From an uncultured Spirochaetia bacterium (GTDB lineage: Bacteria > Spirochaetota > Spirochaetia > CAKZLE01): 64,000 bases of DNA. The stretch is taken from assembly GCA_937125225.1 (NCBI GenBank), contig CAKZLE010000020.1, positions 478,053 to 542,052 of the forward strand. The letters run 5' to 3'. Position numbers and translations under genes: made by a program. The notes beneath the pieces are model-generated. The model did no database searches and was not told the origin of the DNA. It worked only from the letters and a program-made list of their open reading frames with translations. Shown in pieces: positions 45,055 through 53,423 of the stretch; position 1 is the first letter of the stretch, and every line of letters begins with the position of its first letter.

Positions 45055-45486
45055 CTATGCCGCCTGGTTACCTGTTTTGAAATCATTATCACCTTTCGTT
45101 GTGTTCCTTTTGAGTAGATTTTTAAATCGGGTGGTACTTGTAGTGTAGATCAGTTCATGAACTGCAGCATTTGCATAGATTGAACTATCTTCTTTCATCA
45201 TCTCAGACCAACGGGTCGCAATTGCTAAGTAGACCTTTCCGAGAGATACTTTACGAGTGAGAATACGTACCATGAATGAATCGAGTTCATTCTTCACAGG
45301 GATGAAGATGTTCTCATGGTATGCATAGAGAGCATCGAAAGAGGATACCTCGTAGCCTAACTCTGCACAAAGAGTCTTGCTATAGGCTTTGATGTCTTCG
45401 AGGAGACCATCCCACATCTTGTCACTAGTCATGATCGCACGTATGTCTTCATAGGCATATTCGATCTCTTTTCTTACATCATTCAT
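45055..45486 (-). CDS. Hypothetical protein, 143 residues
   Basis: Not recognised. Soluble, mostly helical, no signal peptide; two cysteine-poor helical stretches (EIEYAYEDIRAIMTSDKMWDG and KVYLAIATRWSEMMKEDSS). Expression signals are complete: promoter at 45522-45550, AAGGAGATACAG before the ATG, and a terminator behind, so it is a real single-gene transcript. Confidence 0.8.
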   Translation of the reverse strand: MNDVRKEIEYAYEDIRAIMTSDKMWDGLLEDIKAYSKTLCAELGYEVSSFDALYAYHENIFIPVKNELDSFMVRILTRKVSLGKVYLAIATRWSEMMKEDSSIYANAAVHELIYTTSTTRFKNLLKRNTTKGDNDFKTGNQAA

Positions 45487-45521
45487 CTGTATCTCCTTAT
45501 AATAGGTAATTATTTATCGAT

Positions 45522-45550
45522 AACATAATCATTCTCTAGCATATAGTCAA
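45522..45550 (-). promoter_or_regulatory. Promoter of the gene at 45055-45486
   Basis: Minus-strand TTGACT (45550-45545), 17-base spacer, TATGTT (45527-45522). Confidence 0.65.
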
Positions 45551-45571
45551 TAGAAAAAGATATAAAAAAGC

Positions 45572-45625
45572 TTGACAAATACATATTTATACCCTTATAG
45601 CCATTAAAATGCTTTAAATGGCTAT
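45572..45625 (+). promoter_or_regulatory. Upstream promoter with overlapping inverted repeat
   Basis: TTGACA (45572-45577), 17-base spacer, TTATAG (45595-45600). Arms ATAGCCATT (45597-45605) and AATGGCTAT (45617-45625) cover the end of the -10 box and the start region, a good place for a repressor operator. A T-rich tract follows at 45634-45643, so an early terminator is the alternative reading. Confidence 0.55.
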
Positions 45626-45788
45626 TGTGAATATATTTTTTTCTATTCGCAAAAAAAGGACTCGTTGATCGCTATGGGGATCCTGAGAAATCTGTAGTTG
45701 TAATACGGAAAAAGATAGTACCTATGTTCACTTAACAGATGTATCTGTTATTATGCGTTTCTAATTGCATGGCAAGTGCAAATATATA

Positions 45789-45817
45789 TTGACTCATTGG
45801 ATGACCAGCTATATAGT
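45789..45817 (+). promoter_or_regulatory. Proximal promoter of the MATE gene
   Basis: TTGACT (45789-45794), 17-base spacer, TATAGT (45812-45817); RNA start near 45824. It lies inside the in-frame extension that begins at GTG 45776, which is one reason to place the true start at 45848. Confidence 0.7.
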
Positions 45818-45847
45818 TGCATGATAAGATATCAGGTAGGGGAGTAC

Positions 45848-47230
45848 ATGGAAGATTCACGGATCATACTCATGAGAGACAAGAAAGTGAGTACAGCTAT
45901 CAACAAAATGGCAATCCCTGCTATCGTGGGTCTCATCATGATGGGAATATATAATATCGTCGATACGATGTTCGTCGCTTGGCTTGGGACTGCAGAGACT
46001 GGAGCGACTCAGGTCGTGCTTCCGATCTCATTACTGATAACCTCTTTGGGATTAGCACTTGGTATCGGTAGCGGGGCCTATATCTCTAGGTTATTGGGTA
46101 TGAATAAACGCGAGACTGCTGATACTGTTGGTTCCACGATCTTCTTCACTGCCTTGATCTGTGGAATCATCTTCACTATCGTCTCTATAACCTTTCTGGA
46201 CTCTCTTTTGAGCTTCTTCGGAGCTAGTGGAGCAGTTCTTTCACATTCTAGGAGTTATGGCTTCTACATCCTTTTGGGCAGCATGTTCCAGGTCGGGATG
46301 ATGACGATGAACAATATGCTCAGATCAGAGGGAAGTGCACGGCTATCCATGATCGGTCAGAGTGCTGGAGCCCTGATCAATATCATCCTCGATCCGCTCT
46401 TTATATTTGTCTTCGATATGGGTATCGCTGGAGCCGCTATCGCTACGACGATATCGAAGGTGATAGCCTTCTTCATCCTGCTATCTCCCTATCTGCGTCA
46501 TCAGACAGTAGTGAGGATCTCTTTGGCGAAGTTCAGACCATCTAAGAGTATCTATCGAGAGACTGCAGTAGTGGGGATCCCCACCTTTCTCAGACAGATA
46601 CTGATCAGTCTTTCAGTAGGCTTCCTGAATCAGAGGGCTATGATCATTGGTGGTGAAACACTTTTAGCTGCTGTTGGTTTGGTCTGGAAGGTCAGTCTGT
46701 TCCTCTTTCTGATCATCTTAGGTCTGGGACAGGGTGTGCAGCCGGTTATCGGGTATAATATGGGAGCAGGGAGAAAGGATCGAGTCTTGGGTTCTATCCG
46801 ATATGCATTGATTATAAGCATCTCGATAGCAATGATCTTCTCTATCTGTCTGGTATTATTTGGGAAACAGATCCTGGGTATCTTCAGACCGGAACCTTCA
46901 GTTCTGGACTTTGGGATCATTGGTTTACGATTCAATGCGATAGCTCTCCTTTTGATGGCTATCTCTAATACCATCACCGTATTCTACCAGGCATTGGGAA
47001 GGGCTAAGGAGTCGTTATTACTGTCTATCTCTAGACAGGGATTATTCCTGATCCCGGCAATTCTTATCTTACCGAGTTTCTTTGGTACGATGGGTACCCT
47101 TGGTGCTCAACTCGCAGCTGATGTCCTCACGTTACTCCTTGCCTTGGTTCTCTTCATCCCCTATATCAGAGGTGATAAGCTCGATGGGAATATAAGGGAG
47201 TACATCACAAAGCATGGTTCAATAAACTAG
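45848..47230 (+). CDS. MATE-family efflux pump
   Basis: 460 residues from ATG 45848 (GGGGAG five bases ahead), twelve hydrophobic helices. Family marks: PAIVGLIMMGIYNIVDTMFV in helix 1, LGIGSGAYISRLLG, and in the second half GLGQGVQPVIGYNMGAGRKDR. Cation-driven exporter of drugs or metabolites across the inner membrane; specificity unknown. Confidence 0.92.
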   Translation: MEDSRIILMRDKKVSTAINKMAIPAIVGLIMMGIYNIVDTMFVAWLGTAETGATQVVLPISLLITSLGLALGIGSGAYISRLLGMNKRETADTVGSTIFFTALICGIIFTIVSITFLDSLLSFFGASGAVLSHSRSYGFYILLGSMFQVGMMTMNNMLRSEGSARLSMIGQSAGALINIILDPLFIFVFDMGIAGAAIATTISKVIAFFILLSPYLRHQTVVRISLAKFRPSKSIYRETAVVGIPTFLRQILISLSVGFLNQRAMIIGGETLLAAVGLVWKVSLFLFLIILGLGQGVQPVIGYNMGAGRKDRVLGSIRYALIISISIAMIFSICLVLFGKQILGIFRPEPSVLDFGIIGLRFNAIALLLMAISNTITVFYQALGRAKESLLLSISRQGLFLIPAILILPSFFGTMGTLGAQLAADVLTLLLALVLFIPYIRGDKLDGNIREYITKHGSIN

Positions 47231-47390
47231 GGTAGCTCCTGAATCAAGTCGTGTGAGGGTTTCCAATAGACTGATGACTCTCTACCTGTAAGAATCTGTG
47301 ATTGTTTCTGAATATTCTATCGATTGGTAGTAGATTTCAGGAATCTAATATGGCACTATGATTCTGCTTGGATTTTGGAGGTGTACGAAT

Positions 47391-48317
47391 ATGCAGATCT
47401 CTCAGGATAGACTTGATCAATTGCTACAGCAGATAAGACCCTGCACCAGGAATGGTAGACTCGCCTCCTATATCCCTGAACTGAACAAAGCAGACCCTGA
47501 TACATTAGGTATATGTATCATCGATATGGATGGGAACATGGTCAGCTCTGGAGATTATGAGACGAGGTTCACTATTCAGAGCATCTCAAAGGTCATAACC
47601 CTGATCTATGCTCTTGAATCCTATGGGGACAGATTGTTCACTCGAATCGGGGTAGAACAGACTGCAGATTCATTTAACTCCATCATTAAACTCGAGACTC
47701 GGAACGATGGGAAACCCCTCAATCCACTGATCAATGCCGGTGCGATCGCAACAACCTCCTTCATCGTAGAGAGTGAAGGGCGAGAGGGGATCAAGAATCT
47801 TTCAGCTCTTTTGAAAGCACTAGCAAAGAACCCTGAATTGAAGATAAATGAGATCGTCTTGAACTCAGAGAAACGGACCGGGGATACTAACCGTGCCCTT
47901 GCCTATTTCCAACATGGACAGAAGATCTTTGATGCCTCTGTCGAAGATGTTCTCGATGCCTATTTCACTATGTGCTCTTATGAAGTCCAGGTCAAAGATC
48001 TTGCGAATATTGCCAGGATCATAGCGAACAATGGGACTGATCCAGAGACAGGAGAGATTCTGTTCTCTTCTAAGACTGCCAAGATGACGAAGACGATCAT
48101 GACTACCTGTGGGATGTATGACTCTTCTGGAGAGTTTGCCCTATCAGTAGGGATTCCCTCCAAGAGTGGTGTAGGTGGAGGGATACTCTCTGTGGTCCCT
48201 GGGAAATATGGGATCGGTACGCTAGGACCTGCCCTTGATGAGAAGGGAAACAGTGCGGCAGGAGTTCCCCTGTTGCAACGGCTATCTGAAGACTATGATT
48301 TAAGTATCTTCTCTTGA
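47391..48317 (+). CDS. glsA: Glutaminase, GlsA/YbaS family
   Basis: 308 residues from ATG 47391 (GGAGGTG ahead), the same length as other bacterial glutaminases. Serine-lysine active site in FTIQSISKVI (S-x-x-K), and NPLINAGAIATTS, the VYxSE-like and GGGILSVVPGKYGIGTLGPALDEKGNS family segments are present. Converts L-glutamine to glutamate and ammonia in the cytoplasm. No operon partner. Confidence 0.95.
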   Translation: MQISQDRLDQLLQQIRPCTRNGRLASYIPELNKADPDTLGICIIDMDGNMVSSGDYETRFTIQSISKVITLIYALESYGDRLFTRIGVEQTADSFNSIIKLETRNDGKPLNPLINAGAIATTSFIVESEGREGIKNLSALLKALAKNPELKINEIVLNSEKRTGDTNRALAYFQHGQKIFDASVEDVLDAYFTMCSYEVQVKDLANIARIIANNGTDPETGEILFSSKTAKMTKTIMTTCGMYDSSGEFALSVGIPSKSGVGGGILSVVPGKYGIGTLGPALDEKGNSAAGVPLLQRLSEDYDLSIFS

Positions 48318-48357
48318 ACTCATAAATATGCTGGAGATAACTCAAGCAAGTGATAAT

Positions 48358-49095
48358 CTAAAGAGTCGCAAAACCTCTCTCAATAAGATACTCAACCGAA
48401 GAGCAGAGGGCCTCGCTGACGGTCTCTCCAATAAGTTGACCTAACTTCGTATGTTTACCACAGAAATCAGCCTTCGGACCGGATCCACTTGAGACGATGA
48501 TAGAATCGGTCCCCGTTCCGGTTGCTGGAGACCCTGAAAGGGTACTTATCACTCCATACTTGAAGAGGACTGCTGTCTTAGCCTCTGTTGCGATCATCAG
48601 AGCTTCAGCTAGAGCTGCATCACTCAGTGCAGCATTCGTTCCTATCATGATATTGATCGTACCGGTAGGAAGCTGTACCCCTTTCACTTCTGGGAGAAAG
48701 TCAGCTTCATCACCTGCAGCTCTTGCATTGGAGATACCAGCTGTGAGGGCACAGAATACTCCTCCCCACGCTTCATTCCTTTCAGAAAAGCGAAAGCTTT
48801 CCATCAGGGCAGAGGTCATCATGCCAGCAGCAGGACCACTCCAACCATTGTCAGAAATAAAGTCAGAGAGTGTTTTTTCAGGTGGATCCCATGAGGTCCT
48901 GTCTGTCATCTTTATGCTTTCGGGGTTTGCCTGGACTTTAAGATTCAGCACCCGTCTTATCTCAGAGAAACCTCCGGAGAGAACTGCTGAGGAAAGGGAT
49001 CTCGCTGGTTGTTCATATGCTATCGTGCAGAATTGATCATCTAGGCCAATTGAGGCCTGAAGACCATCCCACTTAAGTGTTTTAATATGTTTCAT
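48358..49095 (-). CDS. cbiZ: Adenosylcobinamide amidohydrolase CbiZ
   Basis: 245 residues. The C-terminal two thirds carry the CbiZ signature: WSGPAAGMMTSA, TAGISNARAAGD, GTNAALSDAALAEALMIATEAK and STLSGSPATGTGTDS. CbiZ cleaves the aminopropanol arm of (adenosyl)cobinamides so that scavenged corrinoids can be remodelled to the cell's own form. No cobalamin transport or synthesis gene adjoins it and no B12 riboswitch was seen. Start ATG 49095 is preferred to the TTG two codons earlier; no clear ribosome site precedes either. Confidence 0.9.
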   Translation of the reverse strand: MKHIKTLKWDGLQASIGLDDQFCTIAYEQPARSLSSAVLSGGFSEIRRVLNLKVQANPESIKMTDRTSWDPPEKTLSDFISDNGWSGPAAGMMTSALMESFRFSERNEAWGGVFCALTAGISNARAAGDEADFLPEVKGVQLPTGTINIMIGTNAALSDAALAEALMIATEAKTAVLFKYGVISTLSGSPATGTGTDSIIVSSGSGPKADFCGKHTKLGQLIGETVSEALCSSVEYLIERGFATL

Positions 49096-49105
49096 GGTCA
49101 ATAAC

Positions 49106-49153
49106 AGTAACAGATTTATGGGGAAATTCCCATATAAATAAGAATCTGTTACT
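49106..49153. promoter_or_regulatory. Nested inverted repeat between cbiZ and the barrel gene
   Basis: Outer arms AGTAACAGATT (49106-49116) and AATCTGTTACT (49143-49153) enclose an inner TATGGG...CCCATA hairpin. No T-run on the minus strand, so it is not a standard terminator. It lies in the leader of cbiZ and behind the barrel gene. Confidence 0.6.
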
Positions 49154-49168
49154 ATATTTCAATAACTA

Positions 49169-50923
49169 TCAGATGCTGAACCCGATACAGAGACTGACTT
49201 GGAGATCTGATTGATTGTTTCCTGATTCATTGAGATAGAGGTCAACCGTATCTCCATAATCATCACAAACAAATGGTGTCGCAGTATCACTCTTCATATT
49301 CACGATATTCACATAATCCATGTTAGCCTTGATATACAGGCCCGGGACTTTCTCAATGTTATATTTCCCACCGACACTGAGAATGAGTGTTCTTTCGATC
49401 ACATCACCAGAGAGGATGGTGACAAGGTCATCCTGACCATTCTTCCCATAGGCGCTCCACTGAGAGTCTAATCTCTTGTTCCCGTGCCACATATACATCC
49501 CATTGAAATAGGCACTCCAATGACCGACATTCTCCAAGGTTGAGGAGTAGTTCAATACGATCGCATCACCACCATATTCATAGCCGAGGAATGTGCGTTG
49601 ATAGTCTCCAGGTCTATTGAAGTTCTTGAGTATCACATCATATCCGTACCCATGGCTGTAACCCTCGATATTTTCTCCAGTCACACCGTCGAGTCCTCGC
49701 AGATAGAGAAAAGGGTCGGTGAGCGCTGCTTCCAAGGATGTCTCTGCAACGATCTCAGTAGAGATGGGGAAAGCAGTCCTTGCTCCAAGCATATAGGCCA
49801 TGGCATTGGGATAGGCTCCATAATCTGGGGCTGTAGTCTCACCGAGTGCGATCTCATCTATTGCATACTGTGCATAGAAATCAACATTCCCAAAGGGGTT
49901 ATAATCGAGTTCTACCGTGATGAGGGAGTTCGCGAGACCTCTTATATACTCATTATGGTAGAATCCGAAGGGATTGATCGCTGCCAGGTTCAGGGTATTC
50001 TCCTCAGTCTTATAGATAACTGCCTCACTCAAAGCTAGTCCGAGTTTGTCTTCTAGAAAACTGAATTCGACTCTGTGCCCTAAGAACATCGTGAAACCGG
50101 GGAATTCATTGTTCTGGTCTTCTCCCATCGTTGAATCAGGTGGGAAGAAAGAGGCTAAAAGCGTATATTTGAAGGGATTATGAAATGTCGTGAACTTTGC
50201 GAAATCATGTTGAATCACCTGGGAACCAAGCATGAAGTTGCCGCTTCTTCCAGGGCCCCAGGAGAACCGGTCTCTTCCGATAGATAGATTCCAGTGATCA
50301 TCACCAACCGATCCATAACTACGGTAGGGGAATGTAAAGTCCCCATCAGCTCCGAAATCTGCTGGAGCTATGAATGGGGCATTCGTAACGAATGTATCTT
50401 GATACAGGTAGTTGCCCGCTGGATCGTTGTGATGATTACCCAATGAGTTCATAAGGAGAACTGCATCGAAGTAGATGTAGATATTATCGGTACTCCAAAG
50501 GTCCCAACCGACATCAAGGAATTTCTCTCGTTCATTGAAACCATGAACCCAGTACTCTTCATCTTTGAACTCTTCGTTCGTATGGAGATATACTTCAAAA
50601 GCAGTATTGATATCGAAGGACATAGCGACCGCATCGCTCAACGTAATCTCAGGGTTGAAGGTAAGTTCTTCAGTAAGATGATCAAAGATCCTCTTGGATG
50701 TAGGAGTTGTAGCTCTGACTCCGTCGAGCATGTCCAGGAGTTCTGCACGACTCCAGGGTCCTGCTGTAGAGGGAAGAGAATGCCCTTCGAGCAGATAGAG
50801 TTTCTCCATTGCAGAATAGAACTCTGAATCGATAGGGTAGATCTTCTGCCCGTTATCCATAGCTGTCACCAGTGAAAAAGAGCAGATACAGAAGAGTAAC
50901 ATGAGAATGATCCGTTTATGCAT
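49169..50923 (-). CDS. Outer-membrane beta-barrel protein, Wzi-like
   Basis: 584 residues. Signal peptide ending SFSLVTA. The mature protein has an N-terminal helical part (SEFYSAMEKLYLLEGHSLPS...LLDMLDGV) and then many amphipathic strands with aromatic girdles and a C-terminal SDLQVSLCIGFSI ending, as in outer-membrane barrels. The N-terminal layout and the RDRFSWGPGRSGNFMLG region resemble the capsule-assembly Wzi family; this is a resemblance, not a firm identification. Single gene with a ribosome site AAGGAG ahead of the ATG. Confidence 0.8.
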   Translation of the reverse strand: MHKRIILMLLFCICSFSLVTAMDNGQKIYPIDSEFYSAMEKLYLLEGHSLPSTAGPWSRAELLDMLDGVRATTPTSKRIFDHLTEELTFNPEITLSDAVAMSFDINTAFEVYLHTNEEFKDEEYWVHGFNEREKFLDVGWDLWSTDNIYIYFDAVLLMNSLGNHHNDPAGNYLYQDTFVTNAPFIAPADFGADGDFTFPYRSYGSVGDDHWNLSIGRDRFSWGPGRSGNFMLGSQVIQHDFAKFTTFHNPFKYTLLASFFPPDSTMGEDQNNEFPGFTMFLGHRVEFSFLEDKLGLALSEAVIYKTEENTLNLAAINPFGFYHNEYIRGLANSLITVELDYNPFGNVDFYAQYAIDEIALGETTAPDYGAYPNAMAYMLGARTAFPISTEIVAETSLEAALTDPFLYLRGLDGVTGENIEGYSHGYGYDVILKNFNRPGDYQRTFLGYEYGGDAIVLNYSSTLENVGHWSAYFNGMYMWHGNKRLDSQWSAYGKNGQDDLVTILSGDVIERTLILSVGGKYNIEKVPGLYIKANMDYVNIVNMKSDTATPFVCDDYGDTVDLYLNESGNNQSDLQVSLCIGFSI

Positions 50924-51162
50924 TACAATAACTCCTTGAAAGTAGGGTACCTGTTCTGATTATTCATGCACTTATCAATCTACTATAAAATTGATAGTTA
51001 AAGAATAACTTTTTGTGTAGATTCTTAAGAAGATGTCTTGATCCCTTGTAACGAAAAAGCGTACCTGATTATTATCCATTTTTTAAATAATTAATGAAGA
51101 GGTTTTCATGAAGTAAAAAATCTTACATTCTTTTTAGAAATCTAAAGAGAAGTAAAAATGGA

Positions 51163-51193
51163 AAGGATCTAACTTTAAAAAAGCTAGATCCTT
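51163..51193 (-). terminator. Terminator of the tRNA-Pro gene
   Basis: Arms 51163-51171 and 51185-51193 (9 bp), 13-base loop, followed on the minus strand by TTTCCATTTTTAC. It begins 20 bases after the tRNA 3' end. Confidence 0.65.
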
Positions 51194-51209
51194 ATTTTGA
51201 AAATAATGA

Positions 51210-51346
51210 TATTCGGGATGGGCGGATTTGAACCGCCGACCCCGTGTCCCCCAGACACGTACGCTAAACCCCTGCGCTACATCCCGATTAATTCCTCTGA
51301 AAAATACCATATTTAAAGAGTTACTGTCAACTGAAAGCTGATTTAC
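51210..51346. repeat. Left copy of a direct repeat (tRNA-Pro plus its 5' flank)
   Basis: Matches 52500-52619. The outermost 24 bases (51323-51346 against 52596-52619) differ at one position, and the T arm and anticodon arm are also conserved between copies. Confidence 0.85.
51213..51286 (-). tRNA. tRNA-Pro(GGG)
   Basis: 74-base cloverleaf on the minus strand. Acceptor stem CGGGATG/CATCCCG with discriminator A (51213), D arm GCGC/GCGT, anticodon stem CGTGT/ACACG with loop CTGGGGG (anticodon GGG), T arm GGCGG/CCGCC with TTCAAAT loop. CCA is not encoded. The 5' flank of this gene and most of the tRNA are repeated 1273 bases to the right in decayed form. Confidence 0.95.
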
Positions 51347-51495
51347 TACTCTGAACACTCTTCTGCCTTCGTAGTGGAAGCCTTTACGTTTTCACCTCTG
51401 ATTATAAGAAGTTTGTTCTGATCTTGAAATCTTCTCATAATCAGATCATTTAACTAGTTCATAATATCTACTTCTGTGATAGAGTGCTTGTTACT

Positions 51496-52212
51496 ATGCA
51501 AAAAACTCAAAAAAAATTCAAAATGCCTCCCAAAAGATTCCAACCCAAAGGACTTAATATTCTTTATGAAGATCACTATATTCTAGTTGTGGAAAAAAGA
51601 AGCGGTCTCCTCTCGGTCAGTACCGATAAGATAAAAGAGAATACCGCTCATTATCTACTCAATGATTATGTTAAGAAAGGCAATTCAAAGTCTAGGAGTC
51701 GCGTCTTTATTGTTCATCGTCTCGACAGGGACACTTCGGGTATTCTCATCTTTGCAAAGACTGAGCAGGCAAAGTTGTTTCTCCAAAGTGAATGGGAACA
51801 GTTTGAGAAAAAATATTATGCTGTTGTACATGGACTTTTACATGAAAAAGAGGGGCTGATTACAAGTTACCTCGCAGAGAACTCTATTCATAGAGTATAT
51901 TCTATAAGTAATCCCGAAAAGGGGAAACTGGCAAAAACACGGTATCAAGTGATCCGTGAAACTTCAAGGTTCAGCCTGTTACTGATTGAACTTCTTACCG
52001 GTCGAAAAAATCAAATCCGCGTTCATTTTTCTGAAGCAGGTCACCCTGTTGCCGGCGATAGAGTCTATGGTGATAAAGAGAGAGATAAAGGTATAAATAG
52101 ACTGACTCTGCATGCAACTTACATGACGATTATCCATCCTTTTACCAAAGAAAAAATGACATTTGAATCTCCCGCTCCGGTATATTTTAAATCATTAATG
52201 TATCGTAAGTAG
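51496..52212 (+). CDS. RluA-family RNA pseudouridine synthase
   Basis: 238 residues from ATG 51496; GTG 51484 in the same frame is possible, and neither has a convincing ribosome site. The catalytic Asp lies in HRLDRDTSGI near residue 80; other family segments are ILYEDHYILVVEKRSGLLS, GRKNQIRVHF and GHPVAGDRVYG. Converts a uridine in rRNA or tRNA to pseudouridine. The gene is A/T-rich, with many AAA and TTT codons, unlike its neighbours, and lies between the two copies of the tRNA-Pro repeat, which suggests an origin by transfer. Confidence 0.9.
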   Translation: MQKTQKKFKMPPKRFQPKGLNILYEDHYILVVEKRSGLLSVSTDKIKENTAHYLLNDYVKKGNSKSRSRVFIVHRLDRDTSGILIFAKTEQAKLFLQSEWEQFEKKYYAVVHGLLHEKEGLITSYLAENSIHRVYSISNPEKGKLAKTRYQVIRETSRFSLLLIELLTGRKNQIRVHFSEAGHPVAGDRVYGDKERDKGINRLTLHATYMTIIHPFTKEKMTFESPAPVYFKSLMYRK

Positions 52213-52217
52213 ATTCT

Positions 52218-52370
52218 ATGGGTCTTTATTGGGCAGAATCGACTTTTCAGCAGGCTCCCTTTGGAGCTCTGATGCTCAGAGGTCGTATCATACCCGATCT
52301 TGGTGGACACGCTGTTCATGAAGTGAAACTTGGTGAAGATTTTCTCATGATTCTTAATTTCCTAAAATAG
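52218..52370 (+). CDS. Possible 50-residue protein or gene remnant
   Basis: An ATG five bases after the RluA stop opens a 50-codon frame (MGLYWAESTFQQAPFGALMLR...) ending TAG at 52368-52370. No ribosome site. Not recognised. It may be the tail of a gene lost from the segment between the tRNA repeats. Confidence 0.3.
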   Translation: MGLYWAESTFQQAPFGALMLRGRIIPDLGGHAVHEVKLGEDFLMILNFLK

Positions 52371-52499
52371 GTCTCAGTTTAGGGGCTAAGGCTTTCTTTA
52401 TTTCTCTTTGAGCTCTGCTAGATAAACGTCATAGAGCAGTGAAGAATGATATAGTTAAAAGAACTCTCAATACGGAGTAGCGACCTTCAATAATATTTT

Positions 52500-52619
52500 A
52501 TGATGGGCGATTTGAACCACCGACCTCGTGTCTCCCAGACACGTTCGCTACGGCCAAATTAGTTTTTCTGAAAAACAACCTATAAAAAAATAGCAACTGT
52601 CAATTGAAAGCTGATTTAC
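52500..52619. repeat. Right copy of the tRNA-Pro direct repeat
   Basis: Copy of 51210-51346 in the same orientation, shorter by a deletion inside the tRNA D arm (apparently between two CGCT sequences) and with scattered changes. It ends where the TetR operator region begins. Confidence 0.85.
52502..52556 (-). pseudogene. tRNA-Pro(GGG) pseudogene
   Basis: Keeps the anticodon arm (CGTGT, loop CTGGGAG, ACACG; still GGG) and a T-arm-like segment, but the D arm and both sides of the acceptor stem are destroyed. It cannot form a cloverleaf. Confidence 0.85.
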
Positions 52620-52636
52620 ATCTATGCACACAAAAC

Positions 52637-52651
52637 TGCACAGAGTATGTA
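52637..52651. promoter_or_regulatory. Probable TetR operator ahead of the regulator gene
   Basis: Matches the perfect palindrome TGCACAC-A-GTGTGCA (53424-53438) at 12 of 15 positions. It lies eight bases upstream of the -35 box of the regulator gene; a further TGCACAC half-site is at 52625-52631. Confidence 0.6.
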
Positions 52652-52658
52652 ATAAAAT

Positions 52659-52687
52659 TTGACCTTTAAGACTTTCTATTCTATGAT
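52659..52687 (+). promoter_or_regulatory. TetR-gene promoter giving a leaderless mRNA
   Basis: TTGACC (52659-52664), 17-base spacer, TATGAT (52682-52687). The expected RNA start, six to seven bases later, is the ATG at 52694, and no ribosome site exists upstream. Confidence 0.65.
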
Positions 52688-52693
52688 ACCTGT

Positions 52694-53335
52694 ATGGGAA
52701 TAGTAGAACGACGTATAAGAGACAAAGAGCGAAGGGTAGGAGAGATTCTTGGTGCAGCTAAGACGCTATTCATAGACAAAGGGTATATGAATACCACCAT
52801 GCTCGATATCGCAGAGCAGGCAGAGCTCAGTAGACGTACGATCTATCTCTATTTCACGAGTAAAGAGGAGATAACCCTACGGGTGATCCTAAGTTCCTTC
52901 AGATTCATCCATAAGGCGATTTCCGAAGCATGTGAACCGGAGATGACAGGTTTAGAGCAGGTCATAGCTATGAGAGATGCCTACATGAAGATCTATCATG
53001 AAGACTTCGATCATGTCTATTTCACTCTCTTCTATGATTTCAAACTATCAACAGAGACCATGAAAGATGAAGATGCACAAGCCTGTAACTATGTGATCGA
53101 ACAGATCGTACAGGTCTTCACCGAATCCCTGCAAAAAGGGGTAGTTGATGGTACTATCCATATTGAAGGAGATCTGAGAGTAAGGGCCTTCACGGCCATG
53201 ACTATCATTCATAGCACCATGCAGAAGGTCGCCAGTCGCCAGGAGATCATCGATAACATGGCAAATATTGATGGTGAGTTATTGATTCAGACGATGTTCG
53301 CAATGTTACTAACCTCTTTCACCCTAAAACAATAA
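52694..53335 (+). CDS. TetR-family regulator of the RND export operon
   Basis: 213 residues. N-terminal helix-turn-helix at about 10-60 (ILGAAKTLFIDKGYMNTTMLDIAEQAELSRRTIYLYFTSKEEI), with the family's canonical spacing, followed by a helical ligand domain. Regulates the pump operon behind it and probably itself, given the shared TGCACAC-type palindromes ahead of both. Ligand unknown; pump substrates are the usual inducers. Confidence 0.92.
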   Translation: MGIVERRIRDKERRVGEILGAAKTLFIDKGYMNTTMLDIAEQAELSRRTIYLYFTSKEEITLRVILSSFRFIHKAISEACEPEMTGLEQVIAMRDAYMKIYHEDFDHVYFTLFYDFKLSTETMKDEDAQACNYVIEQIVQVFTESLQKGVVDGTIHIEGDLRVRAFTAMTIIHSTMQKVASRQEIIDNMANIDGELLIQTMFAMLLTSFTLKQ

Positions 53336-53389
53336 GTTACTTTTGAACTGAAACTTCTACCATATAGAAAATATTTATCTCAAATTCTG

Positions 53390-53418
53390 TTGACCAACAT
53401 TATGGTTTTATATACTTT
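53390..53418 (+). promoter_or_regulatory. Promoter of the RND operon
   Basis: TTGACC (53390-53395), 17-base spacer, TACTTT (53413-53418). The predicted RNA start (near 53425) lies inside the operator palindrome at 53424. Confidence 0.6.
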
Positions 53419-53423
53419 AGAAA

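Larger units (their letters stand above)
45487..45847. other. Divergent regulatory region, unknown gene / MATE pump
   Basis: 361 bases holding three promoter-like pairs (45522-45550 minus, 45572-45600 plus, 45789-45817 plus) and a 9+11+9 inverted repeat ATAGCCATT/AATGGCTAT (45597-45625) overlapping the middle one. Confidence 0.6.

Noticed and set aside
49169..51000. Possible B12 riboswitch or corrinoid transporter near cbiZ
   Set aside because: The barrel protein lacks a TonB plug domain and no B12-box sequence was seen upstream of it.
51210..52619. Classical phage or integrative-element insertion at tRNA-Pro
   Set aside because: No integrase, and the repeat includes the 5' flank of the tRNA rather than just its 3' end; a duplication or cassette capture fits better.
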